DNA of 64,000 nt from Spongisporangium articulatum. GTDB taxonomy: Bacteria > Actinomycetota > Actinomycetes > Actinomycetales > Kineosporiaceae. The stretch is taken from NCBI RefSeq assembly GCF_044465595.1, contig NZ_JBITLV010000002.1:1-64000 (forward strand), written 5' to 3'. Shown here piece after piece: positions 1 to 9,215 of the stretch. The position numbers and the translations under genes are program-made. Within the stretch, counting starts at the first letter, position 1. The number at the start of each line of letters is the position of its first letter. The notes under the pieces are model-generated. The model saw nothing but the letters and a program-made list of their open reading frames with translations, was not told where the DNA came from and did no database searches.

Positions 1-130
<130 letters not shown>

Positions 131-149
131 TGCTATCCTGGTTCGCGTT

Positions 150-240
150 CCGGCGCAGGTGATGCCGCTGGCCCAGAGGGGCCGTGCCGGGGTGACGAGC
201 GCAAAACCGCTGTGGCTCGCCCCTGCCCATCACCCCTTTT
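150..240 (+). promoter_or_regulatory. Structured leader with terminator-like hairpin upstream of ahcY
   Basis: Two nested structures can be drawn. The first is a small hairpin GGCCC-AGAG-GGGCC (170-183) enclosed by CCGGC (150-154) pairing with GCCGG (186-190). The second is GGGGTGA (189-195) pairing with TCACCCC (230-236), continued by CGAGC (196-200) with GCTCG (215-219), followed at once by TTTT (237-240). The helices share bases 189-190, so they may compete. The Shine-Dalgarno sequence GGAGG lies just after. This could be an attenuator or riboswitch-type leader. I cannot match it to the known SAH riboswitch core by eye. Confidence 0.4.
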
Positions 241-255
241 CGGAGGAAACCCCGC

Positions 256-1689
<1,434 letters not shown>

Positions 1690-1690
1690 G

Positions 1691-2572
1691 TCATTCGCCG
1701 GAGCGGGTGGCGTCGTCCGCGGCGCCACCCGCACCGGTCAGGCCCAGCCGCTTCGGGGCCTGCGCGTGCGCCTTCTCGGCCCGCCGCGCCAGCCGCCCCA
1801 CCACGAACGGCGTGACCGACGGCGAGATCGCCCGGTTCGCGTAGAGGAACCACAGCCACCTCGGGAACATGGTGTGCACCCGCCGGGCAGCGACGGCGTC
1901 CGCCAGCGCGCGAACCGCCGGCGCGACCGGGTAGGTCTTGTTCATCGGCCAGGGCAACCCCTTACGGGCGATCGTGAAGGCCGGGTACTCGTCCATGCCG
2001 CGAACCATCTCGGTGTCGATCCACAACGGATAGGCGATGCCGACGCCCACACCGAGGTGCCGGACCTCCGAGCGCACCGAGTGTGCGAAGGCCTCCACGC
2101 CCGACTTGCTCGCGCAGTAGGAGCCCATCACGGCGTTGGGCACCAGCGCCGCCGCGGAGGCGATCTGCAGGTAGAACCCCTTGCTGTCGATCAGGTGCGG
2201 CAGGGCGGCCCGCGCGGTGCGGATGGATCCGAGCAGGTTGACCTCGACCACCCGGTCGTAGGACACGGGGTCGGCGATCCGCAGGGTGCCGCCGGTGGCC
2301 ACGCCGGCGTTGGCGACCAGGACGTCGATGCGCCCGAACGCCGCGCGCACGCCTTCGGCCGCGGCACTGATGGCGGCCTGGTCGGTGACGTCCGCCGTCC
2401 AGGCCTGGGCCCCGTTTCCGCAGGCCTCGGCCTGCGCCTGCAGCTCGTCCGGTTCGAGCCCGACCAGGGCGAGGCGGGCGCCCCGCCCGGCGAGTTCGCG
2501 GGCCAGTGCGGCGCCCAGGCCGCGCGCGGCCCCGGTGATCATCACGACCTGGCCGGTCAGGTCACGCGTCAT
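1691..2572 (-). CDS. Short-chain dehydrogenase/reductase (second of a tandem pair)
   Basis: A 293-aa classical SDR of the Rossmann fold that probably reduces or oxidises an alcohol/ketone substrate with NAD(P). It shows the cofactor motif TGAARGLG near the N-terminus, NAG at the end of beta-4, the catalytic serine in QIASAAA and the YCASK (YxxxK) active-site motif. The ATG at 2572 is chosen because it has GAGGAG on the minus strand at the right distance; an upstream in-frame extension to 2710 has no family similarity. The start overlaps the 3' end of the preceding, clearly paralogous SDR by 11 bases, so the two form an operon. Substrate is unknown. Confidence 0.9.
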   Translation of the reverse strand: MTRDLTGQVVMITGAARGLGAALARELAGRGARLALVGLEPDELQAQAEACGNGAQAWTADVTDQAAISAAAEGVRAAFGRIDVLVANAGVATGGTLRIADPVSYDRVVEVNLLGSIRTARAALPHLIDSKGFYLQIASAAALVPNAVMGSYCASKSGVEAFAHSVRSEVRHLGVGVGIAYPLWIDTEMVRGMDEYPAFTIARKGLPWPMNKTYPVAPAVRALADAVAARRVHTMFPRWLWFLYANRAISPSVTPFVVGRLARRAEKAHAQAPKRLGLTGAGGAADDATRSGE

Positions 2573-3452
2573 CGGATGCTCCTCGGTTGGCGTCGGCGGC
2601 GCCCCCCGCGCCGACCAGCCCGATCTGCTCCGGGTGCCGGCGGTACTCCGCCTCGGCACGCCGCGCGAACCGGTTGGCGATGCGGGGGGCCAGCAGCGCC
2701 GAGGCGGCACGGTTCCAGTAGGTGAACCACAGCCACTTCGGGGCCATCACGTGGCCCTTGCGGCGCAGGACGCCGTCGACCAGCGCGTCGATGGCCGGCT
2801 GGGCCGGGTAGACCCGGTTGACGGGCCACGGCATCGCGTCGTGCGCGGCCTTGAGGGCCGGGTGCTCGCCGATGCCGGACGTCATGTCGGAGTCGGTCCA
2901 GATCAGGTAGCCGATGCCGACGTCGACGCCCAGGTGCAGCACCTCGCCCGAGACGGCGTGCGCGAAGGCCTCGACGCCCGACTTGCTGGCCGCGTAGGAG
3001 GCCATCACCGCGGTGGGCAGGAGCGCTGCGGCGGAGGCGATCTGGAGGTAGTAACCCCTGCTCTCGATCAGGTGGGGGAGGACCGCGCGGGCCGTACGCA
3101 CCGAGCCCAGCAGGTTCACCTCGATGACCCGGTCGTACGCCGCCGGGTCGGCGATCCGCAGCGTGCCGCCGGTGGCGACCCCGGCGTTGGCCACCAGGAC
3201 GTCGATGCGCCCGAACTGCTCGCGGACCTCGTTCGCCACCTCGGTCATCCGGGCCTGGTCGGTGACGTCCGCCGTCCAGGCCCGAGAGCCGTTGCCGCAC
3301 CGCTGCGCCTGCTCGGCCAGCTGCTCGGGTTCCAACCCGACCAGGGCGACCCGGGCCCCGTGCGCGGCGAGTCCCCGCGCCACCCCGGCGCCCATCCCAC
3401 GGGCGGCGCCGGTGACCAGCGCGACCCTGCCTGCCAGAACCTGCTCCACCAT
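2562..3452 (-). CDS. Short-chain dehydrogenase/reductase (first of a tandem pair)
   Basis: A 296-aa classical SDR closely similar along its whole length to the gene just downstream. Both share the segments VLVANAGVATGGTLRIADP and SKSGVEAFAH, which indicates tandem duplication. Motifs: TGAARGMG for NAD(P), NAG, serine in QIASAAA, and YAASK. The ATG at 3452 is preceded on the minus strand by GAGGAGGG and is preferred over an ATG at 3482. A perfect 16-bp palindrome lies 34 bases upstream of this start, consistent with repression by a TetR-type regulator, which is not encoded nearby. Proteins of this kind often act on lipids, steroids or small ketones, but the substrate cannot be deduced. Confidence 0.9.
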   Translation of the reverse strand: MVEQVLAGRVALVTGAARGMGAGVARGLAAHGARVALVGLEPEQLAEQAQRCGNGSRAWTADVTDQARMTEVANEVREQFGRIDVLVANAGVATGGTLRIADPAAYDRVIEVNLLGSVRTARAVLPHLIESRGYYLQIASAAALLPTAVMASYAASKSGVEAFAHAVSGEVLHLGVDVGIGYLIWTDSDMTSGIGEHPALKAAHDAMPWPVNRVYPAQPAIDALVDGVLRRKGHVMAPKWLWFTYWNRAASALLAPRIANRFARRAEAEYRRHPEQIGLVGAGGAADANRGASDDA

Positions 3453-3485
3453 GAGCGGCACCCTCCTCGGTCGGGCGCCCATTCT

Positions 3486-3501
3486 GGTACCGATCGGTAC
3501 C
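3486..3501. promoter_or_regulatory. Perfect 16-bp palindrome (operator candidate)
   Basis: GGTACCGATCGGTACC is its own reverse complement. It lies directly upstream of the minus-strand SDR pair and close to the 3' end of the RDD gene. Symmetry, length and promoter-proximal position resemble operators of TetR-family repressors. No regulator gene is adjacent. Confidence 0.55.
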
Positions 3502-3513
3502 GGCGGGGAAGGA

Positions 3514-4386
3514 TCAGCGCGGCAGTGAGGACCCGACGTCCGTCAGCACGGAGGCGTGCTCGTTGCGCGCGCGCCGGACGTCGCGCTCGGCCGCGCGCCG
3601 GGCGAGCCGGTCGTGGTCGCGCCGCCGGCGTTCGGCGAGGACGGCGCGCAGGTACTCCTCGACCGGCGGGTTCCCCGGCGGGGGCGGGGAGACGTAGCCA
3701 CGCATCCGGGTCGCGAGGTCGGCGCCGATCGCCTCACGGGACGACGGGGCGAGCGAGGCGCTGCGGCCGATGAACTGGCGGGCCGCGACGGCCAGCCCGT
3801 CGGGGATCCGGCCCAGGTCGGCGCCCGCGGCCCAGGCGGCGAGCGGGGGCGGCATGAAGATCGGGACGAACTGTTCGGGCCGGGCCCGCTCCCGGATCAC
3901 GTACGTGCCGGCCAGCAGGTCGCCCAGGCGCTTGCCGCGGCTGTTCAGCAGCGAGGTGAAGATCGCGGCCACGCCCGAGGTGATGTAGAAGTCGAAAACC
4001 CCGAGCAGAGTGCGGATCAGGGCCTGCCGGGCGCGGATCGGGCCCCCGTCGTCCCGGACCACGCGCAGCCCGGCGGCGAGCTTGCCGACCGAGCGGCCGC
4101 GGGTGAACGTCTCCAGCAGCCACGGATAGCCGATCAGCACGGCCAGCTCGGAGACCAGCAGGATCGCGGCCAGGGCGGCGTCGTCGAGCATCGCGGCGGA
4201 GAGCACCACGAAGCTGACCAGCAGCATGAGCATCGCCATGATGAACAGGTCGAGCGCCAGGGCCAGGCCACGGGTGATGAAGGTGGCCGGGCGCAGGTCG
4301 ATGACCACCGCCTCGCCGGTGACGGGGTTCGTCCCCACCGACGTCGTCCCCTCGACCTGCGGGCTCGCAGCCCCCGGCATGCTCAC
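3514..4386 (-). CDS. RDD family membrane protein
   Basis: A 290-aa protein with an RDD domain over roughly residues 30-165: about three hydrophobic helices with conserved arginine and aspartate, followed by the segment RGKRLGDLLAGTYVIRERARPE typical of the family end. The C-terminal 120 residues are charged and probably cytoplasmic. The start is GTG at 4386; an ATG two codons later (4380) is equally possible. It is divergent from the SpoIIM-like gene with only 23 bases between starts, the usual RDD/SpoIIM pairing in actinobacteria. RDD proteins have been linked to transport or stress, but the role here is not known. Confidence 0.85.
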   Translation of the reverse strand: MSMPGAASPQVEGTTSVGTNPVTGEAVVIDLRPATFITRGLALALDLFIMAMLMLLVSFVVLSAAMLDDAALAAILLVSELAVLIGYPWLLETFTRGRSVGKLAAGLRVVRDDGGPIRARQALIRTLLGVFDFYITSGVAAIFTSLLNSRGKRLGDLLAGTYVIRERARPEQFVPIFMPPPLAAWAAGADLGRIPDGLAVAARQFIGRSASLAPSSREAIGADLATRMRGYVSPPPPGNPPVEEYLRAVLAERRRRDHDRLARRAAERDVRRARNEHASVLTDVGSSLPR

Positions 4387-4397
4387 CCGGCCAAGGC

Positions 4398-4403
4398 TAC
4401 GGT
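4398..4403 (+). promoter_or_regulatory. -10 box TACGGT of a leaderless promoter (SpoIIM-like gene)
   Basis: TACGGT ends 6 bases before the GTG start codon at 4410. This fits a transcript that begins at or next to the start codon. The same spacing recurs at several other genes in the window. Confidence 0.45.
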
Positions 4404-4409
4404 AGGTCC

Positions 4410-5405
4410 GTGGACCTTGAAGCGTTCGTCGCGGTGCACCAGGGGGAGTGGAACCGGCTGCGGGCGCTGTCCCGGCGCCGGCGGCTCACGGGCGCGGAGG
4501 CCGACGAGCTGGTGCAGCTGTACCAGCGGGCCGCCACCCACCTGTCGGTGGTGCAGTCCTCGACCCCGGACGCCGCCCTCGTCTCGTCGCTGTCGGGGTT
4601 GGTCTCGCGGGCCCGCACGCAGGTCGGCGGTGCGCACGAACCGATCTGGCGCGAGGTCGCCCGGATCGCCACGGTCTCGTTCCCGGCGGCGGTGTACCGG
4701 TCGCGCTGGTGGGCGTTCGGGTCGTTCCTGGCCACGGCGCTGATCGCCGTCCCGCTCGGGGCCTGGGTCGCGTCGAACCCCAGGGTGCAGGCCTCGATCG
4801 CCTCGCAGGAGGACATCCGGCAGCTGGTGGACAACGACTTCGAGAGCTACTACAGCGAGCACGCGGCCTCGGCCTTCGCCGCCCAGGTCTGGACCAACAA
4901 CGCCTGGGTCGCCGCGCAGTGCTTCATCCTCGGCATCACGGGGGTCGGCGTGGCGTACGTGATCTTCACCAACGCCGTGAACCTCGGCCTGGTCGGCGGG
5001 CTGATGGCCGCCAACGACCGGATCGGGCTGTTCTTCGGGCTGATCACACCGCACGGCCTGCTGGAGCTGACGGCGGTCTTCGTCGCGGCCGGTGCCGGGC
5101 TGCGGTTGTTCTGGTCGTGGGTCGACCCGGGTCCGCGGTCCCGGGCCGACGCCATAGCCCGGGAGGGGCGCTCGATGGTGACGGTCGCCCTGGGGCTGGT
5201 CGTCGTGCTGCTCGTGTCGGGGGTGGTCGAGGCGTTCGTGACGCCGTCGCCGCTGCCCACGTGGGCCCGGATCGGCATCGGGGCGACCGTCTGGCTGCTC
5301 TTCCTGGCCTACGTGTGGTGGTTCGGGCGGCCCGCGGCGGCGGCCGGCGAGACCGGTGACCTGCGCTCCGAGCTGCAGGGGGACCTCCGGCCGGTCGTGG
5401 GCTGA
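4410..5405 (+). CDS. Stage II sporulation protein M-like membrane protein
   Basis: A 331-aa integral membrane protein of the SpoIIM superfamily. After a soluble N-terminal part (about 1-95) there are about five hydrophobic segments, with the family-typical stretches WWAFGSFLATALIAVPLG and NAVNLGLVGGLMA and LITPHGLLELTAVFVAAGAG. In Bacillus, SpoIIM belongs to a peptidoglycan-degrading complex. In actinobacteria this homologue is instead part of a conserved RDD/SpoIIM/MoxR/DUF58 neighbourhood of unknown function, which is what is seen here. The GTG start at 4410 has TACGGT six bases upstream. It is divergent from the RDD gene. Confidence 0.85.
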   Translation: MDLEAFVAVHQGEWNRLRALSRRRRLTGAEADELVQLYQRAATHLSVVQSSTPDAALVSSLSGLVSRARTQVGGAHEPIWREVARIATVSFPAAVYRSRWWAFGSFLATALIAVPLGAWVASNPRVQASIASQEDIRQLVDNDFESYYSEHAASAFAAQVWTNNAWVAAQCFILGITGVGVAYVIFTNAVNLGLVGGLMAANDRIGLFFGLITPHGLLELTAVFVAAGAGLRLFWSWVDPGPRSRADAIAREGRSMVTVALGLVVVLLVSGVVEAFVTPSPLPTWARIGIGATVWLLFLAYVWWFGRPAAAAGETGDLRSELQGDLRPVVG

Positions 5406-5463
5406 GCACCGGTCTCAGAGGGTATTTGGTCATTTGCGTTGTGTAGTTGGCCTCGCGTTACCT

Positions 5464-5477
5464 ACAGTTGTCACTGT
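5464..5477. promoter_or_regulatory. Dyad ACAGT-N4-ACTGT in an AT-richer promoter region
   Basis: The 124-base gap 5406-5529 is clearly richer in A/T than its surroundings and contains the perfect 5-4-5 inverted repeat ACAGTTGTCACTGT. It lies 52 bases before the start of the coiled-coil gene. This is the probable promoter region of that gene, and the dyad may be a regulator site. No known box is assigned. Confidence 0.35.
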
Positions 5478-5529
5478 TAGTCGCAGATCGGTCGCTATCG
5501 GTTAATAGCTCGTCCTCGAAGGGGCAGGG

Positions 5530-6459
5530 ATGATCGAACCGGTCGTGATCCCCGAAGCCCGGGACGGGGACGGCGAGTCGCACGTCGTCGGCGCGTTCCC
5601 CCGCACCGCGTGGGGTCATCGCGGCTACGAGCAGGAACCCGTCGACCGCCACGTCACCGCGCTGCGCGGCCGGCTGGCGGCCCGCGAGGCCGAGGTGGAG
5701 GACCTGCGCCGCGAACTCGACCGGCTGCACCGCTACATCCGGCAGGAGTGGCAGGCCGCCACCCCCCGCGCGTCCGACGGGGCCTCGCCGGTCACCGGGC
5801 CGATCGCCCTGCAACCCCTGCTGGCCCAAGCGCAGGAGGTGGCCGACGCCCGGCTCGCGGAGGCCGACCGCCGGCTGCAGGAGTCGAAGGCGCTGGCCGA
5901 CCGGCACCTGGCGGACGCCGAGGCCCGCGCGATGCGGCTGAAGGAGGCCGCGCACGACGAGGCCGTCACGCTCGTCGAGCAGGCCGAACGCCGCGCTGCA
6001 GCCCGTCTGGAGACCGCGGAAATCATGGCGGAGCAAGCACTTTCGCGCGCCTGGCAGGAGGCGGCCCGCAGTCGCTCCCGGGCCGAGGCGGCGGCCCGCG
6101 ACGCGGTGGACGGCATCCGGCGGCGCTACCAGGAGATCGTCGTGCGGGCCCACCAACGGGCCGAGGCCGCCGCCGAGCACTCGCTGCACGAACTGGAGAC
6201 CGAGGCCGAGCACGCCTCCGACCCCGAGCACGCGCGGGCCCAGTTGCAGTTGCGGGCCACCTATCTCGCGACCTCGGCCCAGATCAGCCGGACGGCGATG
6301 CGCGCCGCCCTCGCGCTCGCCGAGCGCGAGTTCGCCCGGCTGCTGGACGGCGAGCCCACCCTGCCCCCGGGCGTCACCGTCCGGACGGTCATCGACGTCC
6401 GGGACGACGTGACCCCCGCCGCCGAGACCACCGAGGACCAACCCCGGCCCCCGTCGTGA
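5530..6459 (+). CDS. DivIVA-like coiled-coil protein
   Basis: A 309-aa, highly charged, alanine/glutamate/arginine-rich protein predicted to be mostly coiled coil from about residue 35 to 270. The N-terminal segment (residues 23-50, FPRTAWGHRGYEQEPVDRHV followed by an LRGRL heptad) resembles the start of DivIVA/Wag31 proteins, where a GY-x-x-x-x-VD motif precedes the coiled coil. Such proteins mark poles and division sites in actinobacteria. It lies between the SpoIIM-like gene and the convergent DUF58 operon, so a link to cell envelope geometry is plausible but inferred. The ATG start has GGGGCAGGG upstream. The stop codon TGA is the first three bases of a TGATCATGCGC element. Confidence 0.7.
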   Translation: MIEPVVIPEARDGDGESHVVGAFPRTAWGHRGYEQEPVDRHVTALRGRLAAREAEVEDLRRELDRLHRYIRQEWQAATPRASDGASPVTGPIALQPLLAQAQEVADARLAEADRRLQESKALADRHLADAEARAMRLKEAAHDEAVTLVEQAERRAAARLETAEIMAEQALSRAWQEAARSRSRAEAAARDAVDGIRRRYQEIVVRAHQRAEAAAEHSLHELETEAEHASDPEHARAQLQLRATYLATSAQISRTAMRAALALAEREFARLLDGEPTLPPGVTVRTVIDVRDDVTPAAETTEDQPRPPS

Positions 6460-6579
6460 TCATGCGCGTACTGGCGCCTTCGCACAGGTGCGGCCGAAAG
6501 TGTCGCCATGAGGTCCGTCCGGGCGCTCATGGCCACCGATTCGGGCGCGGATGCGGCGGGGCTGCCAGGGGGAGGTGAT

Positions 6580-7872
6580 TCAGAGCCGGCCGGCGGCCTT
6601 CAGGGCCAGGTAGCGGTCGGCCAGCTGCGGGGCCAGGACGCGCGGTTCGGCGTCGACCACCTCGGCGCCCAGCCGGGACAGTTCGGCCACGGTCGCCGCG
6701 CGGTCGAGCCGGGCCCGTTCGGCGGCGGCCGCACCGTAGACGGCGTACGAATCACCGCGCGCGGCGGCCATCTCCGCGACCCGCGGGTCGGCGACCGAGG
6801 CCACGAGGACCAGGTGCCGGCGGGCCAGCGCCGGGACGACGGGCAGCAGCCCCTCCTCGACGGCGGCGGCGTCGAGCGGGGTGAGCAGCACGACCAGCGA
6901 GCGCCGCCGGGCCCGGCTCAGGACGGTCGACGAGATCAGGTCCCAGTCGGCCTCGACGAGGTTGGCCTCGATCGGGGCGAGCGCCTCGACCATCCGCGGC
7001 AGCAGCTCGGTCCGCGACGCGCCCTCGACCCGGGCCCGCACCCGCCGGTCGAGGGCCAGCAGATCGACGCGGTCGCCGGCGCGGGACGCCAGCGCGGCCA
7101 GCAGCAGGGCGGCGTCCATCGCGGCGTCGAGGCGCGGTTCGTCACCGACCCGCGCCGCCGACGTCCGGGCCGTGTCCAGGACCAGCAGCACGCGCCGGTC
7201 GCGTTCGGGCCGCCACGTGCGCACCACCACCGACTGCCGCCGGGCCGTGGCCCGCCAGTCGATCGAGCGCACGTCGTCACCGGCGACGTAGTCGCGCAAC
7301 GAGTCGAACTCGGTGCCCTGCCCGCGGACCTGCACCGAGGCGCGCCCGTCGAGCTCACGCAGCCGGGCCAGCTTCGACGGCAGGTGCCGCCGCGAGTGGA
7401 ACGCGGGCAGGACCCGCACGGTCCCGCCCGCCTCCAGCGACCGCTGGCGGCCGGCCACCCGCAGGGGCCCGAACGACCGGATGACGAGCCGCTGCACCGT
7501 GCGGTCCCCGCGCCGGGTCGGGACCAGCCGGGTGCCGAGCCGGCGGCGGTCACCGGCTGGGACGTCGATCGGCTGCGACCTACCCACCACGCCCGCCGAC
7601 GGCTGCCAGGCGTCACGCACGACGCCGACCACGCGCCGCCGCCCGCCGTTGGTCACCACGTACGGCGCGTCCACCGCCTCGCCCAGCCGCACGGCCGGCA
7701 CCGGATCGCGTTCCACCACGAGCCTCTTCGGCGACCCGGCCAGCGCCAGGTCGACCAGTACGGCGAGCAGCATGACGCCCAGCCAGCCCAGCGCCGCGCC
7801 GAAACCGGGCAGCAGCGCGACCGGGATCAGCCCGGCCGCGGCCAGCACCACGAACCGCCCCGTCACCGCCAT
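6580..7872 (-). CDS. DUF58 domain protein of the MoxR system
   Basis: A 430-aa protein with two N-terminal transmembrane helices (about residues 8-45) and a central/C-terminal DUF58 region related to von Willebrand factor A domains. The family signature RDYVAGDDVRSIDWRATAR is visible around residues 185-205, and the metal-site-like DTARTS follows VLLVLDTA. DUF58 proteins partner with MoxR AAA ATPases, which act as chaperones for maturation of membrane or secreted complexes. It is the last gene of a minus-strand operon with MoxR. A small DUF1905 gene separates it from moxR, which is unusual. ATG start at 7872. Confidence 0.9.
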   Translation of the reverse strand: MAVTGRFVVLAAAGLIPVALLPGFGAALGWLGVMLLAVLVDLALAGSPKRLVVERDPVPAVRLGEAVDAPYVVTNGGRRRVVGVVRDAWQPSAGVVGRSQPIDVPAGDRRRLGTRLVPTRRGDRTVQRLVIRSFGPLRVAGRQRSLEAGGTVRVLPAFHSRRHLPSKLARLRELDGRASVQVRGQGTEFDSLRDYVAGDDVRSIDWRATARRQSVVVRTWRPERDRRVLLVLDTARTSAARVGDEPRLDAAMDAALLLAALASRAGDRVDLLALDRRVRARVEGASRTELLPRMVEALAPIEANLVEADWDLISSTVLSRARRRSLVVLLTPLDAAAVEEGLLPVVPALARRHLVLVASVADPRVAEMAAARGDSYAVYGAAAAERARLDRAATVAELSRLGAEVVDAEPRVLAPQLADRYLALKAAGRL

Positions 7873-7896
7873 CCGGTCACCGCCATCCCGTCACCG

Positions 7897-8199
7897 TCAG
7901 ACCTCCCGCACCCGAAGCCACACCTGCACGACGTCGCCCTCGCCGACCTTGGCCCTGGTGCGTACCGCCTTCTTGACCGGCAGCACGAAGGTGCCGCGCC
8001 CGTCGTCCGGGAAGACCGACGTCTCCCACTCGCTGCCGCCGATCGCCACGGACACCGGCACCGAGCCGAAGCCGCCCTTCACGGGCGACAACTCGTCGAT
8101 GGCGTCGGCCACGTCCTCGGGCAGGGCGACGAAGAACCACGAGTCCACCCGCGCCGCCCACCGGTACAGCGGCGCCTCGAACTCGAACGCCGCGCTCAC
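7897..8199 (-). CDS. DUF1905 domain protein
   Basis: A 100-aa protein covering one DUF1905 domain: FEFEAPLYRW at the start, the conserved GSVPVSVAIGGSEWETSVFP in the middle, then LPVKKAVRTRAKVGEGDVV and a beta-strand end. Proteins with this domain are small beta-barrel-like proteins of unknown function. The GTG at 8199 overlaps the TAG stop of moxR by one base (TAGTG), implying translational coupling. It ends 24 bases before the DUF58 start. A DUF1905 gene inside a MoxR-DUF58 operon is not the usual arrangement, so it is either a local insertion or an accessory factor. Confidence 0.8.
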   Translation of the reverse strand: MSAAFEFEAPLYRWAARVDSWFFVALPEDVADAIDELSPVKGGFGSVPVSVAIGGSEWETSVFPDDGRGTFVLPVKKAVRTRAKVGEGDVVQVWLRVREV

Positions 8200-9215
8200 T
8201 ACCGCGGCACCGGGACCGACGCGAGCACGGCGTCCAGCACGCCGTCCACCTGCACGCCCTCCAGCTCCGCCTCGGCCCGCAGTTGCACGCGGTGCCGCAG
8301 CGTCGGGCGGGCCAAGGCCTTCACGTCGTCGGGCGTCACGAAGTCGCGCCCGGACATCCACGCCCAGGCCCGGGCCGCCGCGAGCAGCCCGGTCGCGCCG
8401 CGCGGCGACACCCCGAGCGACAGCGACGGCGACTGCCGGGTCGCCCGCACGACGTCGACGATGTAGGCCATGACCTGCGGTTCCACCCGGACGGCGCGCA
8501 CCGCCCGGGTCGCCGCCGCCAGGTCGGCCGGACCGGCGACGGGGGAGACCCCGGCCGCGGCCAGGTCGCGCGGGTCGAACCCGGCCGCGTGCCGCGCCAG
8601 TACCTCCAGCTCCACGTCGCGGCTGGGCAGCGGCATGGTCAGCTTCAGCAGGAACCGGTCGAGCTGGGCCTCGGGCAACGGGTACGTGCCCTCGTACTCG
8701 ACGGGGTTCTGGGTGGCGATCACGACGAACGGGTCGGGCAGCTTGCGGGGTCGCCCGTCGATGCTGACCTGCCGTTCCTCCATCGCCTCGAGCAGGGCGG
8801 CCTGCGTCTTGGGTGGGGTCCGGTTGATCTCGTCGGCCAGCAGCAGGTTCGTGAACACCGGCCCCTCCCGGAACGAGAACTCCGACGTCCGGTTGTCGTA
8901 GACCAGCGACCCGGTGATGTCGCCCGGCATCAGGTCGGGGGTGAACTGCACGCGGGCGGTGCCCAGCTGCAATGACGCCGAAAGGGCCCGGACCAGAAGG
9001 GTCTTGGCCACGCCGGGCACGCCCTCCAGCAGCACGTGCCCGCGGCACAGCAGGGCGATCACCAGCCCGGTCACCGCGGCGTCCTGCCCGACGACGGCCT
9101 TCGCGACCTCCTGCCGCACCCGGCCCAGCGCGTCGCGCGCCCGCGCCGCGTCCCCCACCGGGTCCAGCTGCCCCGTACCGCCCAGCTGCCCCGTACCGCC
9201 CACCTGCTCGGTCAC
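8199..9215 (-). CDS. moxR: MoxR family AAA+ ATPase
   Basis: A 338-aa AAA+ ATPase. Walker A GVPGVAKT at about residue 65, Walker B LLLADEINR at about residue 127, sensor/arginine segments IATQNPVEYEGTYPLPEAQLDRF, and a C-terminal lid domain with SPRGATGLLAAARAWA. MoxR proteins work with VWA/DUF58 partners as chaperone-like remodelling machines at the membrane; the DUF58 partner is two genes downstream. The GTG start at 9215 overlaps the stop of the DUF4350 gene by four bases (GTGA). The first 18 residues hold a direct repeat (GGTGQL twice), encoded by duplicated 18-base DNA, and are probably disordered. Confidence 0.95.
   Translation of the reverse strand: MTEQVGGTGQLGGTGQLDPVGDAARARDALGRVRQEVAKAVVGQDAAVTGLVIALLCRGHVLLEGVPGVAKTLLVRALSASLQLGTARVQFTPDLMPGDITGSLVYDNRTSEFSFREGPVFTNLLLADEINRTPPKTQAALLEAMEERQVSIDGRPRKLPDPFVVIATQNPVEYEGTYPLPEAQLDRFLLKLTMPLPSRDVELEVLARHAAGFDPRDLAAAGVSPVAGPADLAAATRAVRAVRVEPQVMAYIVDVVRATRQSPSLSLGVSPRGATGLLAAARAWAWMSGRDFVTPDDVKALARPTLRHRVQLRAEAELEGVQVDGVLDAVLASVPVPR

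Noticed and set aside
150..240. Canonical SAH riboswitch upstream of ahcY
   Set aside because: Helices are present, but the conserved core segments of that class could not be found by eye in the right order, so only a generic structured leader is reported.
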